Source: Paludibacteraceae bacterium
GTDB lineage: Bacteria; Bacteroidota; Bacteroidia; Bacteroidales; Paludibacteraceae
Reading direction: 5' to 3'
NCBI GenBank assembly: GCA_017547145.1
Contig: JAFYQJ010000011.1
Span: 147,788-211,787, forward strand
DNA length: 64,000 bases
The notes under the pieces were generated by a model. The model searched no databases, was not told where the DNA came from, and worked only from the letters and a program-made list of their open reading frames with translations. The translations under genes and the position numbers were made by a program. Positions 53,696 through 61,564 of the stretch are shown here, one piece after another (the stretch's first letter is position 1; each line of letters opens with the position of its first letter).

Positions 53696-55096
53696 ATGGC
53701 AAACTTACCTTACGATAAGCACTCGGCAGCGAGTATATTTGAGTATAGCAAAGGATTATTAGGCAAAAGTCTTCGTGCTTTTGTCCGTGAAGACTATCTA
53801 CCGAAGAAAGGTAAGGGTAGCATTGGTCAAATGGTGGAGAATCTCTATTTCCTATTGGAGACGAACAACAATCCTGAGGCTGATTTTTCGTCAGCAAATA
53901 TGGAGTTGAAGTGTACACCATTGAAATTAGCAAAGAACAATGATTACCTTATCAAAGAGCGTTTAGTGTGCAATATGATAAATTATTGCGATGTCGTAAA
54001 TGAGGATTTCGAGCATTCGCATTTTTATCTTAAATGCCAGTTGATGCTTCTACTGTTCTATTTATATAAGAAGGAACACGATAATCTTGATTTAGAATTT
54101 ATCTTCTCTGTCCTATGGAAATTACCAGAGAAAGATTTGCTGATTATTCGTCAAGATTATCAAACTATCATAGAGAAAATTAAACGAGGCGAAGCACATC
54201 TATTATCCGAAGGAGATACGATGTATCTTGGTGCTTGTAGAAAAGGTCAAAAAGGCGATAGCCTTATGACTCAACCATTTTCGGATGAGGGTGCACCTCG
54301 TAGAGCATTTAGTCTGAAAATGGCTTATATGCGAACAATCCTGCAGTATGTTTTGGATAGCAAAGAAAATGCTGTAACAAATTTTGCTTTCCCCAAGGAG
54401 CAGTTAGTTACAGAAGAAGAATTGACAAAACATAGTTTTGACGAAATTCTACTGAAGCGTTTTGCTTCGTATATTGGCAAGGACTATCGTGATATTGCCG
54501 CTCAAAGGGGTGTTGATTTGTCACATAATCCCAAAAATAAGTTTGCAATGATTGCAAACGCAATAGCGGCTACGGATAAGTGTGCAAACATCAATCGTTC
54601 AGAGGAGTTTATAAAGGCTGGACTAACAATGAAAACCATTCGAATACAGAAGAATGGCAGCATTAAGGAGGCTATGTCGTTCGAGAATATAGACTACATT
54701 GAAGTAGCAGAGTGTGATGATTGGTTTGATTCTCGACTATACGAATTATTTTCGAGTCGATTTATGTTCGTAGTGTTCAAGGAACAGCACGAAGGTAAAG
54801 AAGATTATGTTTTGGACGATATTTTCTTCTGGACAATGCCGCAAAGTGATTTAAGGTGGGCAGAAAACTATTGGAATCACATAAAAGAGAATATATTGGC
54901 CAATCACATATCAGAAGAATATTGGTGGAAGGGCAAAGATAAAAAGAAATTTCACGTACGACCAAAGGCACAAAAATCAAAAGATTTAGCACCAACTATA
55001 AATGGTGGTTATGCAAAGAAATTTTGCTATTGGTTTAATAATGACTATGTACGAAATATTATAGACAATAGATTACAAGAGATAAATGGGAAATAA
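53696..55096 (+). CDS. Sau3AI/MutH-type restriction endonuclease
   Basis: 466 residues. The catalytic MutH/Sau3AI core lies at the N-terminus: GSIGQMVENLYF (Glu 49), then ADFSSANMELKCTPLK with Asp 63, Glu 70 and Lys 72. The segments LSEGDTMYLGACRKGQK and RRAFSLKMAYMRTIL match Sau3AI closely, and the C-terminal half is the pseudo-MutH DNA-binding domain. Sau3AI cuts GATC, so GATC is the likely but unproven site. It overlaps the methyltransferase gene by 11 bases. Confidence 0.93.
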   Translation: MANLPYDKHSAASIFEYSKGLLGKSLRAFVREDYLPKKGKGSIGQMVENLYFLLETNNNPEADFSSANMELKCTPLKLAKNNDYLIKERLVCNMINYCDVVNEDFEHSHFYLKCQLMLLLFYLYKKEHDNLDLEFIFSVLWKLPEKDLLIIRQDYQTIIEKIKRGEAHLLSEGDTMYLGACRKGQKGDSLMTQPFSDEGAPRRAFSLKMAYMRTILQYVLDSKENAVTNFAFPKEQLVTEEELTKHSFDEILLKRFASYIGKDYRDIAAQRGVDLSHNPKNKFAMIANAIAATDKCANINRSEEFIKAGLTMKTIRIQKNGSIKEAMSFENIDYIEVAECDDWFDSRLYELFSSRFMFVVFKEQHEGKEDYVLDDIFFWTMPQSDLRWAENYWNHIKENILANHISEEYWWKGKDKKKFHVRPKAQKSKDLAPTINGGYAKKFCYWFNNDYVRNIIDNRLQEINGK

Positions 55097-56807
55097 TAAA
55101 AATATACGAGTTGTAGAGTTATTTGCTGGTGTTGGAGGATTTCGCATTGGCTTGGAGGGTGCTTCTGATGCATACCAAACAATCTGGAATAATCAATGGG
55201 AACCATCGACAAAACATCAAGATGCCTCTTTAGTATACCGAGCTCGCTTTGGTAGCAACGGCCACTCCAATAACGACATTTGTACTATTGCAACAAAGGA
55301 TATTCCCGACCACGACTTGTTGGTTGGTGGATTTCCTTGTCAGGACTATTCAGTTGCAGCAACACTGAGCCGATCAGGTGGAATCGAGGGAAAGAAAGGT
55401 GTACTTTGGTGGCAGATATATAGGATATTGGAAGGAAAAGGAGAAAAGCGTCCAAACTATATTTTCTTGGAGAATGTAGACCGTCTTATTAACTCTCCGG
55501 CTACTCAACGAGGTCGTGATTTTGCAATCATATTGGCATCAATGTCGGACTTGGGCTATATTGTAGAGTGGCGTGTTATCAATGCAGCCGAGTATGGTAT
55601 GCCTCAACGCCGTCGCAGAACATACATTGTTGGCTATCGAAAAGATTCGGTTGTCGCAAATAAAATCGAAGATGCGAACAACTGGCTCTTCTACGATGGT
55701 GTTATGGCTAAATCTTTCCCATTCGCAGAGAAAAAGAACACCCTCTCTAAATTTAAGATAACCGGTAGCATCAAAGAGGTTTCGGATAATTTTAATAAAA
55801 ACAAAAAAGACAGCCCATTTGGGACTGCCGGAATAATGATAGACCGCAATATTCTTTCGGTAGACTCTACTTTTGTATACGAAGGCACATCACAAACTTT
55901 GGGAGATATCTTAGTTGACGAGGAGTTTGTTCCCGAAGAGTTCTTTATCTCTGATGAAGAATTGCCAAAGTGGCAGTATGAGAAGGGTGCTAAAAAGATA
56001 AATCGAGTCTCGAAAGAGGGCTACGAATATGTATTCTCGGAGGGCGGTATGGCATTCCCTGATTATTTGGACAAGCCATCTCGTACAATGATTACGGGAG
56101 AGGGAGGCTCTGCTCCTTCTCGCTTTAAGCATGTTGTTCAGACTCCATCGGGAAGATATCGCAGACTTATTCCAATAGAGCTGGAACGACTCAATATGTT
56201 CCCTGACAATCACACCTATCACCCAGAGGTATCTGATGGTCGCCGAGCATTCCTTATGGGTAATGCCCTTGTGTGCGGTATTGTTGAGATTATTGGCAAG
56301 AGTTTATATCGTGCTATATATGACGAGGAGCCTGTTTCCTCAAATCCTATTAGTGCAAAAAGAGACAAACAACCAGTCTTTAAGTTTGATTTGTTCGCAA
56401 ACGAAAAGATTGATTTGGTCGTGAATGCTCCTAAAAAGACATATACCCTCTACCCTACTAAACATCTACTTATTGGGTTAGTAAAGTTGGACAACCAAGA
56501 CTATTTCTTGGATGGAGCACCAACCAAGATTTATTATACTGGTAAAACAAAGGCTTTCCCATCAACAATTGCATTGAACAAACTTTACTACTTTATGCCA
56601 TATATAAAGGGTAAGGGTGTAAAAGATTTGTATCTTATCCGTGTAGCTCGAATTGGCAATAAGACAGAGATTAACAAGGGCAGCAAGGATACTGACCCTC
56701 GTTTAGTTTTTGAACTTGAGTATCTCGAAAGTTTACCTGAATACAAACCAGTAAAACTAAATATATTTAATACATTTAGAGATACGGTTTTGGGAAGTAT
56801 TTTGTAG
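55086..56807 (+). CDS. DNA (cytosine-5) methyltransferase of the Sau3AI-type system
   Basis: 573 residues. C5-methyltransferase motifs in order: I ELFAGVGGFRIGLEG (11-25), IV GGFPCQDYS with catalytic Cys 85, VI ENV (129-131), VIII near QRRRRTYIVGYR, a target-recognition region about 200-320, and IX/X RRLIPIELERLNMFP and MGNALVCGIV. About 150 residues extend beyond motif X (residues 420-573), which is unusual for the family. It should protect the endonuclease site. Confidence 0.95.
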   Translation: MGNNKNIRVVELFAGVGGFRIGLEGASDAYQTIWNNQWEPSTKHQDASLVYRARFGSNGHSNNDICTIATKDIPDHDLLVGGFPCQDYSVAATLSRSGGIEGKKGVLWWQIYRILEGKGEKRPNYIFLENVDRLINSPATQRGRDFAIILASMSDLGYIVEWRVINAAEYGMPQRRRRTYIVGYRKDSVVANKIEDANNWLFYDGVMAKSFPFAEKKNTLSKFKITGSIKEVSDNFNKNKKDSPFGTAGIMIDRNILSVDSTFVYEGTSQTLGDILVDEEFVPEEFFISDEELPKWQYEKGAKKINRVSKEGYEYVFSEGGMAFPDYLDKPSRTMITGEGGSAPSRFKHVVQTPSGRYRRLIPIELERLNMFPDNHTYHPEVSDGRRAFLMGNALVCGIVEIIGKSLYRAIYDEEPVSSNPISAKRDKQPVFKFDLFANEKIDLVVNAPKKTYTLYPTKHLLIGLVKLDNQDYFLDGAPTKIYYTGKTKAFPSTIALNKLYYFMPYIKGKGVKDLYLIRVARIGNKTEINKGSKDTDPRLVFELEYLESLPEYKPVKLNIFNTFRDTVLGSIL

Positions 56808-56825
56808 CTTATAATTTTGGATGAC

Positions 56826-57761
56826 ATGGCAAGAAAAAAGATTGAGACAATAATTAACGAAAAAATCCGCCCTTTTTCGCTCAACGAGAAAGGGCGTGCC
56901 GATATTGCTCGTTTAACAACTCAATATTCGTATGACATTCTCAAAGAGTGCATTGAAATAGGTGTAGCTAAATATTTTAGATATGACAATAATGGTTCGC
57001 TCTTAAAAGAGTCTGTAGGCAATTTTCTAAATAAGCTTGGCGGAATCGCTCACAACAAGTCATTACCTCCTATTGAACAGGAGATATTACACCTAAAGAA
57101 TAAAGGTAAATATGCATTTAGCTACTGGAAAGATGATATCGCTGATGAAATTTTGCACGACTATGTAAAGGCACTGAGAGCACATTGGACAGAACAAATG
57201 GTTGTAGAGGACCTTAAAGGTGAAGCATCTAGATTAATAAGCAGCTCAGGAAATTGGTCTACTTGGATATCTGCAATGAAACATTGGATTGAAGATATAG
57301 AGAAATGGGGGCAAGATGATTCTACTTCCGTGCAACAATTAGGTTCAATACTGCTCGATGCTTTATACAATGGACTACAGTCCAATATACAGTCATTGTG
57401 CAAGCAGATAAATGCAAGTTACGAAAACAATTTATTTGATTGTACAGCTGTAATTATGCGTAGATTGCTTGAAAGTTTATTAGTCCTTTGTTATCAAAAC
57501 ACAGGAATTGAAGCTGATATAATGGATAAGTGTGGTCTATATCACATTACTTTGGATAAAATTATCAAGAATGCTGAACAAAATAAAACATTATCTCTAT
57601 CGGCAAATACAAGAAGAGAAATGGCTTTATTCAAAGATTTAGGCAATTATTCAGCACATAAAATATGGTATAATTGTACTCAACAGGATATAAAACCTCA
57701 TATATTGAAATATAGAGCTATTATTGAGGAATTGATGTATAAATCTGGTGTTAAAAGATAA
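56826..57761 (+). CDS. DUF4145-like protein in the restriction island
   Basis: 311 residues from [20 protein letters not shown]. No transmembrane segments. The C-terminal third has the DUF4145-like pattern: [20 protein letters not shown], then [21 protein letters not shown] and [13 protein letters not shown] (GNxxAH). DUF4145 is often attached to or encoded beside restriction enzymes. It starts 19 bases after the methyltransferase and ends 8 bases before the Fic gene, so it is part of the operon. Role unknown. Confidence 0.65.
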   Translation: MARKKIETIINEKIRPFSLNEKGRADIARLTTQYSYDILKECIEIGVAKYFRYDNNGSLLKESVGNFLNKLGGIAHNKSLPPIEQEILHLKNKGKYAFSYWKDDIADEILHDYVKALRAHWTEQMVVEDLKGEASRLISSSGNWSTWISAMKHWIEDIEKWGQDDSTSVQQLGSILLDALYNGLQSNIQSLCKQINASYENNLFDCTAVIMRRLLESLLVLCYQNTGIEADIMDKCGLYHITLDKIIKNAEQNKTLSLSANTRREMALFKDLGNYSAHKIWYNCTQQDIKPHILKYRAIIEELMYKSGVKR

Positions 57762-57768
57762 TCTTATT

Positions 57769-58644
57769 ATGACCAAAATATCCATTCGATTTTATAATGA
57801 CCGTGAGGTGCGAGCTGTTTGGGATGAGGAACAATCCAAGTGGTGGTTCTCGGTGTTCGATATCGTCGGGGTGCTGAATGACCAAGACGACTATCAGAAG
57901 AATCGCAACTATTGGAAGTATCTCAAAACAAAGCTCAAAGGCGAGAATAGTGAAGTGGTTAGTGACACTAACCAGTTGAAATTACTTGCACCCGATGGCA
58001 AGCGACGACTCGCTGATGTCCTCGACTACGATGGCGTTTTGCTCCTCGCAAAGAGTTTTCCAAACGCCCGTGCGATGCGTTTTGTCGAGTGGTTTACCAA
58101 TAGCGACGAGACGATTAACGGTAAGAGCAAGTCGAAGGCATACGCCCTTTTCGAGAGTAGCCTAATCGACAATATCGAGGTCGGCACGGTCAAAGGCTTG
58201 CAGCAGATTCACGCCTACCTATTTGGTGGTTTGTACGACTTTGCAGGTCAGATTCGCACTGTGAATATCGCAAAGGGTGGTTTCCAGTTTGCTATGGCGC
58301 AATTCCTTCTGCAGACACTCGCAACAATCGAGCAAATGCCCGAAACGACTTTTGAGGAGATTGCCGATAAATATGTCGAGATGAACATCGCTCACCCGTT
58401 CCGAGAGGGCAATGGTCGTGCGACTCGTATTTGGCTCGATATGATTCTCAAAAAGCAGTTGCAGAAATGCGTTGATTGGAGCAATATTGACAAGAACGAC
58501 TATCTGAATGCAATGCAAAAAAGTGTCGCCGACTCGTCGGATATCAAGCGACTTTTACAATCTGCTTTGACCGACAAGATCAACGACCGTGAAACCTTCA
58601 TGAAGGGTATCGACTATTCGTATTACTACGAACAAGAAGAGTAA
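57769..58644 (+). CDS. BroN/RhuM-like N-terminal domain fused to a Fic domain
   Basis: 291 residues from [19 protein letters not shown]. Residues 1-115 have the Bro-N/antirepressor pattern ([36 protein letters not shown]). Residues 125-290 form a Fic domain with [16 protein letters not shown] (flap) and the complete [12 protein letters not shown] motif near 209-220, so it should be catalytically able. The open inhibitory motif (S/T)xxxE(G/N) is not obvious. Base composition is visibly more GC-rich than in the flanking genes, suggesting separate acquisition. It is the last gene of the restriction island. Confidence 0.9.
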   Translation: MTKISIRFYNDREVRAVWDEEQSKWWFSVFDIVGVLNDQDDYQKNRNYWKYLKTKLKGENSEVVSDTNQLKLLAPDGKRRLADVLDYDGVLLLAKSFPNARAMRFVEWFTNSDETINGKSKSKAYALFESSLIDNIEVGTVKGLQQIHAYLFGGLYDFAGQIRTVNIAKGGFQFAMAQFLLQTLATIEQMPETTFEEIADKYVEMNIAHPFREGNGRATRIWLDMILKKQLQKCVDWSNIDKNDYLNAMQKSVADSSDIKRLLQSALTDKINDRETFMKGIDYSYYYEQEE

Positions 58645-58649
58645 CAAAA

Positions 58650-58700
58650 TTTCAAAGTGCCAAATTTGAAATTCCAAAGAGCCAAAATGGCACTTTGAAA
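58650..58700. repeat. 13-base inverted repeat after the Fic gene
   Basis: TTTCAAAGTGCCA (58650-58662) pairs with TGGCACTTTGAAA (58688-58700) across 25 bases. It directly follows the fic stop. It may be a terminator or the right edge of the acquired island. Confidence 0.5.
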
Positions 58701-58720
58701 TGGCACTAAATAAAGTTCGG

Positions 58721-58760
58721 CAACTCGTGAGTTATCCTCACGAGTTGTTGTTTGTTTTAT
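58721..58760 (+). terminator. Hairpin with T-rich tail, likely terminator of the restriction island
   Basis: CAACTCGTGAG (58721-58731) pairs perfectly with CTCACGAGTTG (58737-58747) across TTATC and is followed by TTGTTTGTTTTATT. Confidence 0.6.
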
Positions 58761-58823
58761 TATTCTCATTTGTTAAAAATGCACAAAAAAAGAAAAAGTG
58801 TGCAATTTCTGTTTTAATTTTAT

Positions 58824-58831
58824 TACTTTTG
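58824..58831 (+). promoter_or_regulatory. Promoter -7 box of the SDR gene
   Basis: TACTTTTG, 27 bases before the ATG at 58859; rules out the long ORF start at 58700. Confidence 0.55.
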
Positions 58832-58858
58832 CAGCCGATTTTTAAAGAAGATAATAAA

Positions 58859-59671
58859 ATGACAAAATTTAAAGATGCTTGCGTATTAATAACAGGCGGT
58901 GCTTCTGGTATCGGTCGAATAATGGGACGTGTGGCTCTCGAGAAAGGCGCAAAACGATTGATTATTTGGGATATAAATGAGAAAAATATTGAAACAACCA
59001 TTGCAGAATTAAAACAAATTGGTAGTGTTGTTGGTTATAAAATTGACATTTCGGATAGCGAAAAGGTTGTAGAATGTTATCGAAAAGTAAGAAACGAACA
59101 AGGTATGGTTGATATTTTGATAAACTGTGCTGGAGTAGTTTTTGGAAACGAAACCTTTGACAAACAAAATATTACAAGCATAGAAAAAACAATGGACATA
59201 AATGCAACAGCTCCAATGATAATTGCGTTGCAAGTTTTGCCCGAGATGATTGCTCAAGATAAAGGTCATATTTGCAATATAGCATCTGCCGCAGGAATGA
59301 TATCTAACCCAAAAATGTCAGTTTATGCTGCAAGTAAATGGGCAATGATTGGTTGGTCGGATTCGGTGAGAATTGAGTTAAAACAAATGAAAAGTAATGT
59401 TCAAATCACAACTATTGCCCCATATTTTATAAACACAGGAATGTTCGATGGTGTTCGTTCACACATTTTTCCTATTCTAAAACCTGAACCTACGGTAAAG
59501 AAAATTATTCGAGCAATTGAAAAAAACAAAACTTTCAAAGGGATCCCCTTCAGTTTCCATTTCATTCGTTTTTGGCAAGCTATTTTGCCTTTGGCCGTTT
59601 TCGACTTTTTCTTTGGCGAAGTAGTTGGTATATTTCACGTAATGGATAAATTCACTGGACGAAAAAATTAA
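58859..59671 (+). CDS. Short-chain dehydrogenase/reductase
   Basis: 270 residues from MTKFKDACVLITGGASGIGR, where TGGASGIG is the NAD(P)-binding glycine motif. NCAGVVFG (NAG-type), the catalytic Ser in ICNIASAAG and YAASKWA (YxxxK) are in place. The C-terminal FIRFWQAILPLAVFDFFFG is hydrophobic and may tether it to the membrane, as in SDRs acting on lipids or retinol-like substrates. It precedes an aldehyde dehydrogenase by 10 bases, suggesting an alcohol-aldehyde-acid path for long-chain substrates. Confidence 0.92.
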   Translation: MTKFKDACVLITGGASGIGRIMGRVALEKGAKRLIIWDINEKNIETTIAELKQIGSVVGYKIDISDSEKVVECYRKVRNEQGMVDILINCAGVVFGNETFDKQNITSIEKTMDINATAPMIIALQVLPEMIAQDKGHICNIASAAGMISNPKMSVYAASKWAMIGWSDSVRIELKQMKSNVQITTIAPYFINTGMFDGVRSHIFPILKPEPTVKKIIRAIEKNKTFKGIPFSFHFIRFWQAILPLAVFDFFFGEVVGIFHVMDKFTGRKN

Positions 59672-59681
59672 TAATTAACCT

Positions 59682-61049
59682 ATGAAGCAACAAATTTCAG
59701 AGATCGTAGCGGCTCAACGTGAGTTTTTCTTATCAGGCGAAACTCGTGGTTATCAGTTCAGAAAGGAACAATTAAAAACCTTGCAAAGAGCTTTGAAGGA
59801 ATATGAAAAACCGCTTTGCGATGCCCTTTGGAAAGATTTACATAAATCGTACGAAGAAGCAATTCTTACCGAATTGAGCATTGTAAGTGGGGAAATAAAA
59901 AACCATCTTTCGCATTTGAAAAAATGGATGAAGCGAAAAAGATATTCTACGCCACTAAAAATGTTCCCTTCGAGCAGTTATGTAGTTACCGAACCGCTTG
60001 GATGCTCTTTGATTGTTTCTCCATGGAATTACCCTGTACAGTTGCTTTTGAATCCACTTGTTGGAGCAATTTCGGCAGGTTGCACGGCAATCTTAAAACC
60101 TTCGCCTTACGTTCCAAACGTGTCGGCAGTTTTGGCAGAGATGATTGAGAAATATTTTGACAAAAAATACATTGCTGTAGTTCAAGGCAATAGAGAAGTA
60201 AACGCATTGCTTTTTGAAGAACGTTTTGATATTATATTTTTCACAGGAAGCCCCGAACTTGGTAGAAAAGTAATGTTAGCAGCAGCTAAAAACTTGACGC
60301 CAGTTGTGCTTGAACTCGGGGGAAAAAGTCCTTGTATTGTTGACAAAGATGCCAACATAGAAATGGCTGCACGAAGAATTGCGTGGGGGAAAACCTTAAA
60401 TGCTGGACAAACCTGTATAGCTCCTGATTATTTGCTGATACATCGTTCTCAAAAAGAGAAATTCGTTGCTGCATTTAGCAAAGCATTACAAAAGTTACAT
60501 GGCAACGATATTGCTAAAAGTAAACATTATGTTCGTTTGGTAAACGATCGTGCATTTGAACGAGTGTCATCATACTTGAAAAACGGACGAATTCTTTTAG
60601 GAGGGAAAACTAATGTTACGGAACGATACATTGAGCCAACGTTGCTCGACGAAGTATCAATCAGTTCTCCAGTAATGCAAGAAGAAGTATTCGGTCCAGT
60701 TTTGCCAATGATAACTTTTGATTCGGAATCGGAAGTTTTACAATTTGTAACTGAGAGAGAAAAACCTTTAGCTTTCTATTATTTTGGAAATAAGAAAAAA
60801 GCGTTGGAAATAATAGGAAAAACCTCGTCGGGAGGTGTTTGTATCAATGATACGATTATGCACATTGCTAACGAAAAAATTCCTTTTGGTGGCGTTGGCA
60901 ATTCAGGTATGGGCAACTATCATGGATATAATAGCTATAAAGCATTTTCGCATGAACGCTCGTTGGTTATTACCCCCACTTGGTTGGATTTACCTTTTAG
61001 GTATATGCCATATAAGATGTTTGGTTTTGTGAAGAAATATTTTCTTTAA
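59682..61049 (+). CDS. Aldehyde dehydrogenase (class 3 / fatty aldehyde type)
   Basis: 455 residues. Catalytic Glu in LELGGKSPCIV, catalytic Cys in AGQTCIAPDY, and IVSPWNYPVQLLLNPLVGAI and FFTGSPELGRKVM for NAD binding. The lack of an N-terminal extension and the hydrophobic C-terminal tail (FRYMPYKMFGFVKKYFL) are typical of class 3 enzymes that oxidise fatty aldehydes at membranes. Forms one unit with the SDR gene. Confidence 0.94.
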   Translation: MKQQISEIVAAQREFFLSGETRGYQFRKEQLKTLQRALKEYEKPLCDALWKDLHKSYEEAILTELSIVSGEIKNHLSHLKKWMKRKRYSTPLKMFPSSSYVVTEPLGCSLIVSPWNYPVQLLLNPLVGAISAGCTAILKPSPYVPNVSAVLAEMIEKYFDKKYIAVVQGNREVNALLFEERFDIIFFTGSPELGRKVMLAAAKNLTPVVLELGGKSPCIVDKDANIEMAARRIAWGKTLNAGQTCIAPDYLLIHRSQKEKFVAAFSKALQKLHGNDIAKSKHYVRLVNDRAFERVSSYLKNGRILLGGKTNVTERYIEPTLLDEVSISSPVMQEEVFGPVLPMITFDSESEVLQFVTEREKPLAFYYFGNKKKALEIIGKTSSGGVCINDTIMHIANEKIPFGGVGNSGMGNYHGYNSYKAFSHERSLVITPTWLDLPFRYMPYKMFGFVKKYFL

Positions 61050-61050
61050 T

Positions 61051-61078
61051 AAAAAAGCGAACTAGTTCGCTTTTTTAT
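61051..61078. terminator. Terminator after the aldehyde dehydrogenase
   Basis: AAAAAAGCGAAC and GTTCGCTTTTTT form a perfect 26-base palindrome around TA (61051-61076). Convergent lipoprotein gene ends at 61093. Confidence 0.88.
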
Positions 61079-61092
61079 TTTTATAGAATAGA

Positions 61093-61563
61093 TTAATCTT
61101 CTTCCGTATAAATACCAGAATATGAAACAGGATATTCGCCACAAATCATATTAAATTGTAGGCTTTTTAGCTCATTGTTTTCGTCATATTCAATAGATCC
61201 TGTTAGATTTTTTATTTTCCATTTCTCGAAAGGTCCGCCCATTGCCCATGGAATTATGTTATCACCAATTATTTCTCCGTTAGAATTTTTTGTAACCGAA
61301 GGGATGGTCATATTTATACGAATGGGCATTTTTTCTGCAAACTTTACTTTTTTGAGGAAAATATCATAACCTTCGTTATTTAATGATTTTGTAAAAGTAA
61401 TGCGAATATCTTGGTCAATAAAAGTTGTACCATCGCTATTCGTTACAATGATGTCGCCCAAAAAGCTTTTATTTGCTGTGTTATTTTTGTCTATTTCGTA
61501 TCCTTCGCAACTTACAAGGATATTAACTAGAATGCATAAAAAAGTTATTGTTTTTAGTCGCAT
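61093..61563 (-). CDS. Calycin-like lipoprotein paired with the TonB receptor
   Basis: 156 residues with lipobox VNILVSCEGYE (Cys near 19). The mature part alternates hydrophobic strands (FLGDIIVTNSDGTTFIDQDI, FMLKKVKFAE-like, LKSLQFNMICGEYPVSYSGI), as in small Bacteroidota calycin-like/lipocalin-like lipoproteins. It begins one base after the TonB receptor stop and is co-transcribed with it, so it is probably a surface or periplasmic partner binding the same ligand. Ligand unknown. Confidence 0.65.
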   Translation of the reverse strand: MRLKTITFLCILVNILVSCEGYEIDKNNTANKSFLGDIIVTNSDGTTFIDQDIRITFTKSLNNEGYDIFLKKVKFAEKMPIRINMTIPSVTKNSNGEIIGDNIIPWAMGGPFEKWKIKNLTGSIEYDENNELKSLQFNMICGEYPVSYSGIYTEED

Positions 61564-61564
61564 A

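Noticed and set aside
58700..58858. Extended N-terminus of the SDR protein
   Set aside because: The extension lies over a terminator hairpin and the TACTTTTG promoter box; the SDR fold starts at 58859.
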